Positions 26,226 through 35,337 of a DNA stretch of 64,000 nt are shown here, one piece after another. A program made the position numbers and the translations under genes. The notes under the pieces are model-generated. The model had not been told where the DNA came from. It saw only the letters and a list, made by a program, of their open reading frames with translations, and ran no database searches. Position 1 is the first letter of the stretch. The number at the start of each line of letters is the position of its first letter. The stretch comes from an uncultured Candidatus Melainabacteria bacterium (GTDB lineage: Bacteria; Cyanobacteriota; Vampirovibrionia; Gastranaerophilales; Gastranaerophilaceae): positions 165,687-229,686 of the forward strand of contig CAKVLH010000002.1 in assembly GCA_934757245.1 (NCBI GenBank), in the 5' to 3' direction.

Positions 26226-26855
26226 ATGCCGAGATATATTGCTATTACAGATATTCATGGAGAGCTTAGGAAGCTTGAAAGTGTATTGAGTCAGATTGAC
26301 ATTCAACCTGATGATATTTTTGTTTTTATGGGTGATTATATTGACAGAGGTCCTGATTCAAAAGGTGTAGTTGATAGAGTTATCCGGCAATCAGAAACCA
26401 ATAAGTGTATATATTTGATTGGCTCACATGAATATGCGCTTTTGCACGCAAAATCAGACGATTATTACCAATTCTTATTTGATAATTATGGTGGGCCGGC
26501 TACTGTTAGAAGCTATGGAAGTTTTGAAAATATTTTTAAAATCCATGGCGATTTCTATAGAAATTTAAAGTTCTATTATAAAACTGATAAATATTTGTTT
26601 GTTCACGCAGGAATTAATCCCGATTATCCGCTAGAAGAACAAGACGAAGTCGATTTGGTTTATATCCGAGGAAAATTCATATATTCCAAACACAATCTTC
26701 CACAAAAAATCATTTTTGGTCATACGGAATTTGATGAACCATATATTGATGAAGGTAAGATTTGTATTGATTTAGGTTGTGGTAAATATCCGAATGCTCA
26801 TCTTTGTGCGTTAATTCTGAATGAAGATGGAACGGAAGAATTTGTGTATTCTTAA
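26226..26855 (+). CDS. PPP-type serine/threonine protein phosphatase-like metallophosphoesterase
   Basis: 209 aa. Metal-site motifs are DIHG (9-12) and GDYIDRG (36-42), then GSHE (66-69) where the family has GNHE, and later FVHAGI and IFGHTEF. The Asn-to-Ser change removes a usual bridging-metal ligand and general contact to phosphate, so activity or metal choice may differ. The ATG at 26226 is chosen for the AAGGA at 26217 and because the sequence before it is unlike the family. It closely follows aroB, which may be incidental. Confidence 0.82.
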   Translation: MPRYIAITDIHGELRKLESVLSQIDIQPDDIFVFMGDYIDRGPDSKGVVDRVIRQSETNKCIYLIGSHEYALLHAKSDDYYQFLFDNYGGPATVRSYGSFENIFKIHGDFYRNLKFYYKTDKYLFVHAGINPDYPLEEQDEVDLVYIRGKFIYSKHNLPQKIIFGHTEFDEPYIDEGKICIDLGCGKYPNAHLCALILNEDGTEEFVYS

Positions 26856-26881
26856 CAAGTTCGGTTTTATCCATGTAGGTT

Positions 26882-27718
26882 TTATTTGCCCGTAATTGCG
26901 TGCATAAGGAATGCTTCTGTTCTTATGGCATCTCTTTCAACAAAATTTGAATAATATGCTTCTGAAGATTTTTTTGTAGAAGAGTTTGTTGCTTCTATAA
27001 GTTTTTGTGCAAAGGAATAGCCTTCATCTTTTCTTCTAATTCTCTTTACGCCTGCGTTTTTGAAGAACTCAAAATGTGCATCTACATGCTCATTTAAACT
27101 GGATTTACAAAAACTCAATTCTGATTTTTCTATATTCGGATATGCATCTAAAAAACCGTTAAACATTGCTTTCTTTAATTCACTTTTAGAACCATATTGA
27201 TAAATTTTGAGTTGCTGTAATACGTGTCTTAATTCATGTGCCAAGTCGGTGAATAATCTTTTATTAGAATATTTTTTATCTATACCAATTTTAATAAAGC
27301 CTTCTTTATAATATGGAAACATTGCTGCTGCACTTTTCAACCCTTGATATTTAGTACCGCGTTTAAAATTTTTATCAAGCTCTATTGGAATGTCTGCTAA
27401 ACCGTAATCATTTTTTAATTCATTAAAGGCTTTATCTAAAAATTTATCTTTGTCTTTGATTTTTAGGATGTCTTTATATTTTTGTTGTAAATTTTCTACT
27501 TGATTTATATAGACGGGCTTAAAAAAGCAATAGCGAAATAGACGTGCCGTATTCCAAAGTTGATTTACTCTTTTTTCTTCAGCAATTTTATCAACAGATT
27601 TTTGAAATGTATCAGCTACATTAGCACTTTTAGGGATTTTTCCTTGAAAAGTATTTTGATTGTATTGTTTTTTGTTAGTGGCACTTATTGGGTTTGGTGC
27701 TATTGCAAATATTCTCAT
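26882..27718 (-). CDS. Putative zinc metallopeptidase-like protein with N-terminal TFQG motif
   Basis: 278 aa, family not recognised. LAHELRHVLQQ (159-169) contains the zincin motif HExxH (161-165) and resembles the HEL-HVVQQ helix of DUF4157-like domains, so zinc binding is plausible. A third zinc ligand is not identified. The N terminus is a flexible Asn-rich stretch with QNTFQGK (21-27), similar to FKG motifs in the proteins at 52375 and 55996. No signal peptide is evident. AAAGGA precedes the ATG. It stands alone, convergent with the phosphatase gene. Confidence 0.55.
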   Translation of the reverse strand: MRIFAIAPNPISATNKKQYNQNTFQGKIPKSANVADTFQKSVDKIAEEKRVNQLWNTARLFRYCFFKPVYINQVENLQQKYKDILKIKDKDKFLDKAFNELKNDYGLADIPIELDKNFKRGTKYQGLKSAAAMFPYYKEGFIKIGIDKKYSNKRLFTDLAHELRHVLQQLKIYQYGSKSELKKAMFNGFLDAYPNIEKSELSFCKSSLNEHVDAHFEFFKNAGVKRIRRKDEGYSFAQKLIEATNSSTKKSSEAYYSNFVERDAIRTEAFLMHAITGK

Positions 27719-27803
27719 GTCAGTCCTTTCTATACAACTGTACTTTTATATAAAAACACATAAAAAAATAATTTGCCAGGAAGGATTTAGATGATAAAGT
27801 GTT

Positions 27804-27831
27804 TTGTTTTTATATAAAACAATGTTATACT
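27804..27831 (+). promoter_or_regulatory. Promoter of small hydrophobic peptide (toxin) mRNA 1
   Basis: TTGTTT (27804-27809), 16 bp, TATACT (27826-27831) with an extended -10 TGT just before it. Predicted start is about 27838, giving a leader of about 108 nt. Nothing else is clear between 27719 and this site. Confidence 0.55.
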
Positions 27832-27945
27832 TGATTAGAACATAACGTTCAGCACAGAGTAAAAAATGCTCTTTTTTAAATGGAACCGGCTTACAAAGTA
27901 TATTGAAGATTCTCGGGTTGGTTTTCGACTAGAAAGGAGAGTCAT

Positions 27946-28026
27946 ATGGATAAATTTAATATAAGTCTTTTATTGATTTTTATGATTTTATTTGTATTAA
28001 AAAACGGCTCTCAGTCAAAAGACTAA
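27946..28026 (+). CDS. 26-aa hydrophobic peptide, candidate type I toxin
   Basis: MDKFNISLLLIFMILFVLKN followed by GSQSKD: a short charged start, about 14 hydrophobic residues (6-18) and a polar tail, the form of membrane-acting type I toxins. AAAGGAGAG lies 4 nt upstream of the ATG but is sequestered: GATTCTC (27908-27914) pairs with GAGAGTC (27937-27943), burying the Shine-Dalgarno. AATGCTCTTT (27865-27874) in the leader is complementary to AAAGAGCATT (28044-28053) at the 3' end, a fold like that of hok and aapA mRNAs. A convergent antisense promoter lies at 28086-28114. No homologue is recalled; toxicity is inferred. Confidence 0.75.
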   Translation: MDKFNISLLLIFMILFVLKNGSQSKD

Positions 28027-28079
28027 GAACCGTAAGATTCTCTAAAGAGCATTGGTAGTTTCGCAAGCTACCACTCTGT
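27998..28079 (-). ncRNA. Predicted antisense RNA of peptide locus 1 (about 82 nt)
   Basis: The minus-strand promoter at 28086-28114 would start an RNA near 28079. It ends at a clear intrinsic terminator: ACGGTTCTTAGTC pairs with GACTGAGAGCCGT (28033-28004, two G-U pairs, TTTT loop) followed by a T-run. It is fully complementary to the last eight codons and 3' end of the peptide mRNA, including the 5'-3' pairing arm. It is predicted to act as the antitoxin. Confidence 0.7.
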
Positions 28080-28086
28080 ATTTTTA
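28046..28086 (+). terminator. Terminator of peptide mRNA 1
   Basis: TGGTAG/CTACCA (28053-28058 with 28068-28073) inside AGAG/CTCT (28046-28049 with 28074-28077), then GTATTTTTATT. Confidence 0.75.
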
Positions 28087-28114
28087 TTATACATTATTCT
28101 TTTAGTTTTTTCAA
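28086..28114 (-). promoter_or_regulatory. Antisense promoter of peptide locus 1
   Basis: Read on the minus strand: TTGAAA (28114-28109), exactly 17 bp, TATAAT (28091-28086), the strongest promoter match in the region. Confidence 0.75.
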
Positions 28115-28174
28115 TAAAAGCATTCGAAATCTATTGTTAATTGTAACAATTTTATTTTTCTGTAATATCTACAT

Positions 28175-28217
28175 AAAAAAGCGTCGGACTTTGTAATTAC
28201 AAAATCCGACGCCTTTT
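28175..28217. terminator. Bidirectional terminator after pnp
   Basis: GCGTCGGA and TCCGACGC arms extended by TTTTGTAA-like pairing around ATTACA, flanked by an A6 run and T5. It stops pnp on the minus strand. Confidence 0.85.
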
Positions 28218-28224
28218 TATCTGT

Positions 28225-28247
28225 GTAGGTTGGGCTTTCAGCCCAAC
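28225..28247. repeat. REP-like hairpin with GTAGG head
   Basis: GTAG followed by GTTGGGCT-TTC-AGCCCAAC, an 8-bp perfect stem. It lies 11 bp beyond the pnp stop. Confidence 0.65.
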
Positions 28248-28258
28248 ATTATCAACAA

Positions 28259-30400
28259 TTAAGCATTCAATTTAGCTTTGTCTTCTTCGGTTACACCTTT
28301 GATTGTAAGGTTAATTCTGCCCTTGTCATCAATTTTGATAACCTTAACGACAACTTCGTCGCCGATATTAACGTGTGGTTCGATTGTTTCAATTCTTTCT
28401 TGACAGATTTGAGAAATGTGAACCATACCGTCTTTACCACCGCCAAGTTCAACAAACGCACCGATAGGGATTATTCTTACAACTTTGCCTTTGATAACCA
28501 TGCCAACTTCAGGCTTAAATGTAAGATCTTTAATCATCTTCTTAGCAATTGCTGCGCCTTCTTGGTCGTTAGAAGTAATTGTTACAACACCGCTGTCTTG
28601 AATATCAATTTCAGCACCTGATGCATCAATAATTGCTCTGATTTGTTTACCGCCAGGTCCGATAACTGTTCCGATATCTTCAGTAGGAATTGTCATTGTA
28701 GAAATACTTGGTGCAAATGGTGAAAGTTGTTTTGCAGGTTCTGTAATAACTTTTCTCATTTCACCTAAGATATGCAATCTGCCTTCTTTTGCTTGAGCCA
28801 AAGCTCTTCTCAATGTATCGTTTGCAATACCTTTAGCCTTCATATCCATTTGAAGCGCTGTGATACCGTCGTCGTTACCAGTAACTTTGAAGTCCATGTC
28901 GCCAAGGAAGTCTTCAATACCTTGGATATCTGTTAATACAACAGGTTCTTTGCCTTCTTCTGTAATCATACCCATTGCAACACCGCCAATCATGCACTTA
29001 ACAGGAACGCCTGCATTCATCAATGCCATTGAAGAACCGCAAGTTGAACCCATTGAAGTTGAACCGTTTGATTCTAATACATCTGATGTTACGCGGATTG
29101 TGTATCCAAATTCTTCTTGGGAAGGAAGTGCCGGAACGTTAGCTCTTTCAGCTAAGTTACCATGGCCAACTTCACGTCTGCCAGGACCTCTTAGAGGTTT
29201 AACTTCACCAACTGAGAAGCCTGGGAAGATGTATTTGTGCATGTATGTTTTTTCTGTTTCAGGGTCAACACCGTCCAATTCTTGTTTCATACCAGGGCCT
29301 GCAAGTGTTGCAACTGACAAGATTTGAGTTTGACCTCTTGTAAATACTGCTGAACCATGAGCGCGAGGAATAACACCAACTTCACACCAAATAGGACGAA
29401 CTTCGGTTGGTTTACGTCCATCAGCTCTAACGCCTTCATCAAGAATCATTGCACGCATAATTTTCTTTTCAGCAGCCTTAAATTCTTCTGCAACAAAGTC
29501 AATGCCTGTTTCTTCAATGATTTTGTGGATGTAATGATCATCTGGAAGTGCTTCAACTTTTTCTTTAACAAGCTTTTTAGCTTCTTCCAATTTTTCTTGT
29601 CTGTATTTTCTGTCAAAGTTGTGATAAGCATCAAAAATCATGTCGTGGGCAACTTCGTTAATGATATTTTTAAGTTCTGTTGTATCGTAAGGGTTTACGA
29701 ATGCTTCTTTAACAACGCCACAAGCTTTTGCGAATTCAACTTGAGCTTCGCATTGTTTTCTGATTTCGCCTTGAGCAAATTCAACAGCTTCCATAATGTC
29801 GTCTTCTGTAACAAATTTACAACCTGCTTCAACCATAATTACTGAATCATGTGTACCTGCTACAACAATGTCTAAATCTGATTTATCAGCTTGTTGGTGA
29901 GTTGGGTTTGCAATAAGTTGACCGTCAACTTTTGAAACTCTTACAGCACCGATAGGGCCTTCAAAAGGTGCGCCTGAAAGCATCAATGCGCAAGAAGCAC
30001 CTAACATAGCTAATGTATCAGGTTGGTTTTGTTGGTCGTAGCTGAATAATTGAGCTACGATTTGAATATCGTTTCTATATCCTTTTGGGAATAGAGGTCT
30101 GATTGGTCTGTCAATCAAACGTGAAACAAGGATAGCTTTATCGCTTGCCTTACCTTCTGAACGGTTGTAACCACCAGGGATACGTCCGATTGATGACATT
30201 CTTTCTTCATAATCAATAAGTAAAGGGAAAAAGTCGATGCCGACTCTAGGTTCTTTACTAACAACGCAGTGAACAAATAACATTGTATCACCGCAACGAA
30301 CAGTAACGCTTCCGTTAGTTGATTGTGCGTACTTACCTGTTTCAACAGTAACGGTTTTACCGCCGATTTCTAATTGAAAACTTTTCGTTTCAGGTACCAT
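28259..30400 (-). CDS. pnp: Polyribonucleotide nucleotidyltransferase (PNPase)
   Basis: 3'-to-5' phosphorolytic exoribonuclease of the RNA degradosome. It has two RNase PH-like domains (about 10-140 and 320-545, the second with GPGRREVGHGNLAERA), a helical linker, a KH domain (about 555-615, IGPGGKQIRAI) and a C-terminal S1 domain (about 620-690, GKVVRIIPIGAFVELGGGKDG). 713 aa is full length. GAAGGAAAA precedes the ATG. rpsO, the usual upstream partner, is absent. Confidence 0.97.
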   Translation of the reverse strand: MVPETKSFQLEIGGKTVTVETGKYAQSTNGSVTVRCGDTMLFVHCVVSKEPRVGIDFFPLLIDYEERMSSIGRIPGGYNRSEGKASDKAILVSRLIDRPIRPLFPKGYRNDIQIVAQLFSYDQQNQPDTLAMLGASCALMLSGAPFEGPIGAVRVSKVDGQLIANPTHQQADKSDLDIVVAGTHDSVIMVEAGCKFVTEDDIMEAVEFAQGEIRKQCEAQVEFAKACGVVKEAFVNPYDTTELKNIINEVAHDMIFDAYHNFDRKYRQEKLEEAKKLVKEKVEALPDDHYIHKIIEETGIDFVAEEFKAAEKKIMRAMILDEGVRADGRKPTEVRPIWCEVGVIPRAHGSAVFTRGQTQILSVATLAGPGMKQELDGVDPETEKTYMHKYIFPGFSVGEVKPLRGPGRREVGHGNLAERANVPALPSQEEFGYTIRVTSDVLESNGSTSMGSTCGSSMALMNAGVPVKCMIGGVAMGMITEEGKEPVVLTDIQGIEDFLGDMDFKVTGNDDGITALQMDMKAKGIANDTLRRALAQAKEGRLHILGEMRKVITEPAKQLSPFAPSISTMTIPTEDIGTVIGPGGKQIRAIIDASGAEIDIQDSGVVTITSNDQEGAAIAKKMIKDLTFKPEVGMVIKGKVVRIIPIGAFVELGGGKDGMVHISQICQERIETIEPHVNIGDEVVVKVIKIDDKGRINLTIKGVTEEDKAKLNA

Positions 30401-30523
30401 TTTTCCTTCTTTCTCCGGCTACTCGAAAGCCGAATGCTTCCATTAAGTTCTACTATTTTATTTTAAAATTTTCATGTCGATTATACAATAAACATGCGAT
30501 TTTCGCAAAGAAAATCTGTAGAC

Positions 30524-30553
30524 AAAAGGTGCGCCAAAAGCACGCACCCTTTT
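30524..30553 (-). terminator. Terminator after glycosyltransferase-like gene
   Basis: AAAAGGTGCG and CGCACC(C)TTTT arms, 2 bp beyond the stop at 30556. Confidence 0.7.
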
Positions 30554-30555
30554 AG

Positions 30556-31278
30556 TTAATTCCAATATTTATCAAGCCATTTTGTCGGTTTAATATATCT
30601 GAAGCCCATTTTACCAAAATACCCTTTATAAGCTTGTTCAGGATTTGGTTTTCCATGGAATATCAAAATTTTTGCTTCTTTCGGATCGCGTGGAACTTTA
30701 AACCAGCACATTGGGAATTTATGCAAGCATTGACGCTTGAAACTTACTACCCAATCTTTCGGCCAATATTTCAACAAACCTTTTCTATCCATTTCGTAAG
30801 ACAAAAATGCTTGTTCATTTTTATATCTTTCTCTGATTGTTTTTCCTTCTTGATAAAAATGTTCAATGATTTCCGGATGTTTACCAACTTCAAAACGGAA
30901 AACTGATGAATTTCCGATAATATCATGTGGGAAATCATAATCTTTAGAAATCAAGAAACTTCCTTCAACTTCAAAAAATGGGTCGAGTGAGCTTCTGATA
31001 ATAATGTCCAAGTCTAAAAACAAAGCTGTACCTTGCAAATCAGAAAGCGGATTTGCAAATAAACCTAATTTTTTCCACATTCTATCAGGAATTCCCTCGT
31101 CGTTAAGTTCAGGAAGCGGACGAATTTCAACGCCTTCCACAATTCCTTCTGCGTTATCCGTAAAACATACAAATCTGTGTGGTAAAGACAAATTCTTTTC
31201 AACCATTTTATAAAGCTTGTTTACATATTCAGGGCCAAATTTTGTTCCCCATTTAATACAGATAACATTTCTATCCAT
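30556..31278 (-). CDS. Glycosyltransferase-like protein with DxD motif
   Basis: 240 aa resembling nucleotide-sugar-binding glycosyltransferases with a GT-A fold. GTALFLDLDIIIRSSLDPFF (residues 83-102) contains a DxD metal motif (D89, D91) in the usual strand context, and the C terminus has ILIFHGKPNPEQ, comparable to the FHGxPKP segment of that group. No signal peptide or membrane segment is seen. The acceptor is unknown; lipopolysaccharide or capsule synthesis is only a guess. It is monocistronic. Confidence 0.65.
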   Translation of the reverse strand: MDRNVICIKWGTKFGPEYVNKLYKMVEKNLSLPHRFVCFTDNAEGIVEGVEIRPLPELNDEGIPDRMWKKLGLFANPLSDLQGTALFLDLDIIIRSSLDPFFEVEGSFLISKDYDFPHDIIGNSSVFRFEVGKHPEIIEHFYQEGKTIRERYKNEQAFLSYEMDRKGLLKYWPKDWVVSFKRQCLHKFPMCWFKVPRDPKEAKILIFHGKPNPEQAYKGYFGKMGFRYIKPTKWLDKYWN

Positions 31279-31346
31279 TTATAACTCCTTCTGACTTAAC
31301 TCCCTCTTCTTTATAACATAAATAAGTTAAAGGTGCTACTTTTTTA

Positions 31347-31512
31347 ATGGAAAAGTATTTAATAATATTCTTTCCTGAGGAAGGGAATACGCTTGCGACA
31401 CTCAGTCTAACGAGCCTCGCTCCCCTCTCCCTTTTACACCACACTTTCAAACTGGTAAGCACAACTACTAGTTTAGAAGTGAAGCAGAAAACTCCCCCAG
31501 GGGAGGGGACAA
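31347..31512. repeat. GC-rich nested-palindrome element
   Basis: ACTTTCAAACTGGT (31443-31456) faces ACTAGTTTAGAAGT (31467-31480), matching 11 of 14 bases in complement. CTCCCC-CA-GGGGAG (31492-31505) and CCCCTCTCCC (31422-31431) flank it. The last resembles the CTCTCC elements at 8049 and 47548. It fills the gap between the glycosyltransferase and the lipoprotein genes. ORFs over it look like translation of repeat sequence. Confidence 0.5.
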
Positions 31513-31564
31513 AAAGAAGACACAGGAAATGTACAAAAAAACACAAGAAGGATGAATAGACTGA

Positions 31565-32569
31565 TTAAAACAATTTCTTATTCACTTTATCCGCAACTTT
31601 TTTATAATCTCTGCCATACGCAATCGGTTTTGACTTTTCGATTGCTTCGTAAAACGCAGGATTATCGACTTTTACATCATTTCTTGCAGGAACAATCAGC
31701 CCTGTAGAATTTAAGTACTCAATACTTTCTTTAGAGCTCAAATATTTTAAAAACTTTTCAGCTTCTTCCTTATGCTTAGACTCTTTAGAAATCGCCCAAC
31801 CGGAAGCATCCAAAGGTACAATTCCGCAAAACGGAATTACATCCCAATCAAACTTCGCGCTCTCTTGTATTTTCGGATACATCCAACGACCTGAAAGATA
31901 AAGCCCGATTCTGCCTTGCAAAAACATTTGAGCTAAAGTTAAACTTCCGATATCAGTTGGAGTTGGTGCATATTTACCTTCCAAGTTTTTATAAAATTTC
32001 AAAGACCTAACAGGCGCATCAATACTTTCTCCAAAAGTCAAAACATAAGGCAACATAAAATAAATATCACGCTCATAGCTTATGCCAAATGGTTTAACGC
32101 CCTCAATTGCAGGAATTAATTCATTCAAATTTTTCGGAGTTTGCTTAACTAAATTTTTATTTCTATAAAAAACTAAAGTTGACACATCGCGTGGAATTGC
32201 ATAAAGCTGTCCATCAACGCTCATGGCTTCTAAGCTTTTTGGATAAAACTCAGATTTATCAACCAAATCGTCCAAAGGTTCTAATTTATTTGAATAAATC
32301 GGCAAATAAAGATTATTGATAAAAAGAACATCAGGCGCTTGATTTGAAGCAAACAAAAGATGAATTTTCTGAAAATAATTCTGCGGAACATGCATAAAAT
32401 TAATTTTCACATCAGGATTTTCATTCTCATAATTTTTGATAATTTTATCGAGAATTCCGACTTCCGTAACTGAACCCCAAGAAGAAAAAGTGATTTCTTC
32501 TTTTGTAGATTTTGTACAGGCACAAAGCAATAATGTCAAGAGTAGTAGGATTAAAAAGCGTTTTAGCAT
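31565..32569 (-). CDS. ABC-transporter extracellular solute-binding lipoprotein (family 1-like)
   Basis: 334 aa with signal peptide and lipobox LCAC (lipidated C18). The sequence ITFSSWGSVTEVGILDKIIKNYENENPDVKI and the downstream APDVLFINNLYLP, YAIPRDVSTLVFYRN and GRIGLYLSGRW are typical of sugar-binding family 1 proteins. It is shorter than the usual 400 aa. It overlaps the preceding gene by 7 bp. No permease genes adjoin it, so the sugar and the transporter are unknown. Confidence 0.82.
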   Translation of the reverse strand: MLKRFLILLLLTLLLCACTKSTKEEITFSSWGSVTEVGILDKIIKNYENENPDVKINFMHVPQNYFQKIHLLFASNQAPDVLFINNLYLPIYSNKLEPLDDLVDKSEFYPKSLEAMSVDGQLYAIPRDVSTLVFYRNKNLVKQTPKNLNELIPAIEGVKPFGISYERDIYFMLPYVLTFGESIDAPVRSLKFYKNLEGKYAPTPTDIGSLTLAQMFLQGRIGLYLSGRWMYPKIQESAKFDWDVIPFCGIVPLDASGWAISKESKHKEEAEKFLKYLSSKESIEYLNSTGLIVPARNDVKVDNPAFYEAIEKSKPIAYGRDYKKVADKVNKKLF

Positions 32570-35223
32570 AAATCCATTACAAACTCCATGTTATCAGCGC
32601 TCACATTTAAGATGAATTTGTGTGAGCCAATTCTTACAATGTATCTGAGCGTTTCATTAGGTAACTTTTCGCTAACTCTAACCTGCATTTTTTCATCTTT
32701 TAGATGTTCATAATGTTTGATTTTCAGTAGTTTTTCACCAACAAAACCAATCACTTGATATCCGCTACTATTTTTAACCAAATAACAACCAAGTTTGTCA
32801 GAAAAATCAGCTTTTGATACAATTTCAAAAATTTCATTATCAATAATAAGATTCTTTATTTCACAAACATTAATATCATCCTGCTTAATTTCTGTTTTTG
32901 GTTCAACTTTTTCAACTTCAGGTTTTTGTTTAGCAAGTTCCTTTTCAGCTTTCTTTTCTTCTATTTTTTGAATAAGTTCGTTTGCTTTATCGGAACGGTT
33001 TTTAGTAGGTTTTGCAATTTTCTTTTCTAATTTTGGTAATGCTGAAGTAGTTTCAATCGGTTTCACTTCAGGAGTTTCTGCTTCCTCATGCAACTCTTGT
33101 ACATCTTCAAGTTTCTTATCGAAATCTACATAGTTGTTGTCAAATAATGTTTCAAAATCGTCTGCTTGAGTTGTATTATTTTGTCCTAATTCAGCTTCGC
33201 TATCATCAACGATTTCAAAATTATCACCAAATTGACTGAACTCATCCTGCATATCTGAAACTGTCGGAGCGTCTTCGTTATTAAAATCGTTTTCAAGCTC
33301 ATCTTTCTCATTGCCGTCATAGAAAGGTTTGAAACTAACGTTTGTAATGTTTCTTAAAAGAGCTTCTTCGTCGACTTTAACAACTTCTTCCGGTTTTTCG
33401 TATTTTTCAGGATGATTAAATGCATCATCTAAATTTGGAATTTCATCTCCAACTGACATTTTTGCAACTTCATAGCTTGAATCTACCAATTCAACTTCAT
33501 CAGAAGGTCTTGCTTCATAAGCTACGTCATTATTTATCTCTACCGATAAATCCGGTAATTCATCTTTTAATGACAATGTACTTACGTCGTAACCTTCGCT
33601 ATAATAAACTACTTGTGGTTTTACCTCTGATTCAATTTTTCTGCTTCCTTGTTTCTTCAACGCTTCAGATAAATCAGGCAACATGTCTTTTACGTTAAGT
33701 GTCAAAAGCTCAGAAGCTTTATGCGGTTTTGATTTTTGCTTTTCAATTTCTTGGCGCATTTCTTGAATACGGCTTGGATTTGTTCTTAAATCTGTAATAA
33801 AATCTTTGTCTAACTCAACATTCATCAATTTATATAACGCATTTACATCATCTTTTGAGAATGTAATATCTTGGTTTATTGTATAAGAAGTTACAAAATT
33901 TTCTAAACGTTCTCTGCTTGTAGGACGATTTTCTATAGGATTAGTAACAGCAAATTGAGAAATATTTTTCATTGTATCATCGCTGATTTCAGTATTTAAA
34001 AGTTTCTCAATCTTTTCAATATCACTTTTTGAAAACTTTAGATTTTCGTCATTAATAAATTTATTATAAAGTTCTTCATCAAAAGCCTTGTTTTCATCTT
34101 TTTGAACATCTTCTGGTTCATCCATAAATGAAAAACCATTCAAAAAATCTTCCAAAGCGCTATTATCTTCCTCAGTTTCTTTGACTTGAGATTCTGTTTG
34201 CGCAGTCTTGGTTTTTTCTTGAAACAACTCATCTAAATCAACAACCAAGCTATCATCTACAGGCTGTGGTTCAATTTCTGATTGAATAGAAGTTTGTTGA
34301 ACTGGAGCAGGCGATGTAAATTGTAAAGACTCAACCGGCATTTTTGTTGGTTTTGAATACATTTTATCAAGTTTACGAATCGTGCTTCTGATTTTTTTCT
34401 TTTCAGGCTCTTTTTTCTTGCCCTTTTTAGATTCATCGTCAGAAAAATCCACTTGTTCTCCAATAACCTCTGCCATTTTATCTTTACCTTTAAGATAAAT
34501 AAATACAGACGTTACGATTACAAAAAGCACTCCCATTATCAACAACATCACTTCAAAACTGTTTGAATTTTCTTGAACAGGTTCCGGCGTTTTCTTTTGA
34601 GCATTATTAGCAAAAGATTCTTCGCGTGCCGGCGTAGTTTCAAATTGTCGAACGCTCTGTTTTATATCGATTGGAGTTGTTTGATTTACTCCGCTTGCAG
34701 AACGGATTGGAGCAGGATTTCTAGTTTGAACTTCATCTCTACTCGGAATCACAGGTGAAGTTGATTGGTAATCTTCTTTTGGCGGAATTGGTTGAATTGG
34801 TTGTGAAGTCGGCAACTCATCTTCCGATTTTTTTTCAGGAATATAAAGCGCCTTGGAAGCAGTCAACATTGCATTTGGAGCAGTTTTTATTGTGATTTTC
34901 GTGTAACCCTTACTGCCGGAAGTGTATGGCATTGTGCGCACATTAACACTTTCTACATCACCTGCTAATTCAGGCGTTGAAGGCATTTGACTGTTGGTTT
35001 CAGGAAGCATTATAACGTATGTAGTTGCGTCTTTTTTTACAGGAGTAATTGATTGCTCGTAGTTGCGTTTTGTAAGCACAGTCATACTTACAGTCCCATT
35101 AGAACCGCCTTCAAATTTGAGCGACATAAGACTGTTTTTGTAATTTTCTGCGCCGAAAGCTCCAACTACCGTAACTACTGAAGCTAGCACGAGTGCTATT
35201 GTTCGCTTTTTAAACTGCTTCAT
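32563..35223 (-). CDS. Large membrane-anchored protein, AMIN-like N-terminal domain
   Basis: 886 aa. A signal peptide (ending near residue 24) leads to a beta-rich domain at 28-135 resembling AMIN domains that bind peptidoglycan or secretins. A Pro/Thr/Ser-rich linker follows, then a membrane segment (FEVMLLIMGVLFVIVTSVFIYL, about 223-244). The remaining 640 residues are acidic, low-complexity and probably cytoplasmic, with a recurring LKDELPDLS / VGDEIPNLD motif, and a folded C-terminal domain from about 775. Role not known. It overlaps the lipoprotein gene by 7 bp, so the two may function together. Confidence 0.6.
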   Translation of the reverse strand: MKQFKKRTIALVLASVVTVVGAFGAENYKNSLMSLKFEGGSNGTVSMTVLTKRNYEQSITPVKKDATTYVIMLPETNSQMPSTPELAGDVESVNVRTMPYTSGSKGYTKITIKTAPNAMLTASKALYIPEKKSEDELPTSQPIQPIPPKEDYQSTSPVIPSRDEVQTRNPAPIRSASGVNQTTPIDIKQSVRQFETTPAREESFANNAQKKTPEPVQENSNSFEVMLLIMGVLFVIVTSVFIYLKGKDKMAEVIGEQVDFSDDESKKGKKKEPEKKKIRSTIRKLDKMYSKPTKMPVESLQFTSPAPVQQTSIQSEIEPQPVDDSLVVDLDELFQEKTKTAQTESQVKETEEDNSALEDFLNGFSFMDEPEDVQKDENKAFDEELYNKFINDENLKFSKSDIEKIEKLLNTEISDDTMKNISQFAVTNPIENRPTSRERLENFVTSYTINQDITFSKDDVNALYKLMNVELDKDFITDLRTNPSRIQEMRQEIEKQKSKPHKASELLTLNVKDMLPDLSEALKKQGSRKIESEVKPQVVYYSEGYDVSTLSLKDELPDLSVEINNDVAYEARPSDEVELVDSSYEVAKMSVGDEIPNLDDAFNHPEKYEKPEEVVKVDEEALLRNITNVSFKPFYDGNEKDELENDFNNEDAPTVSDMQDEFSQFGDNFEIVDDSEAELGQNNTTQADDFETLFDNNYVDFDKKLEDVQELHEEAETPEVKPIETTSALPKLEKKIAKPTKNRSDKANELIQKIEEKKAEKELAKQKPEVEKVEPKTEIKQDDINVCEIKNLIIDNEIFEIVSKADFSDKLGCYLVKNSSGYQVIGFVGEKLLKIKHYEHLKDEKMQVRVSEKLPNETLRYIVRIGSHKFILNVSADNMEFVMDLC

Positions 35224-35337
35224 AAAAGTATTCTACCACAATGTGAAAAAAGTTAGTATACATTAATTACATTAAGTTATTCTAAATCCTCTTGTTTACT
35301 TATTCCATTTTGATTTAATAAGAATTACAATGTTTTT

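Noticed and set aside
31271..31559. Open frames of 70 and 91 codons on both strands upstream of the lipoprotein gene
   Set aside because: They translate the palindromic repeat element, with Pro/Gly/Arg-rich composition unlike neighbours. Neither has an appropriate start signal.
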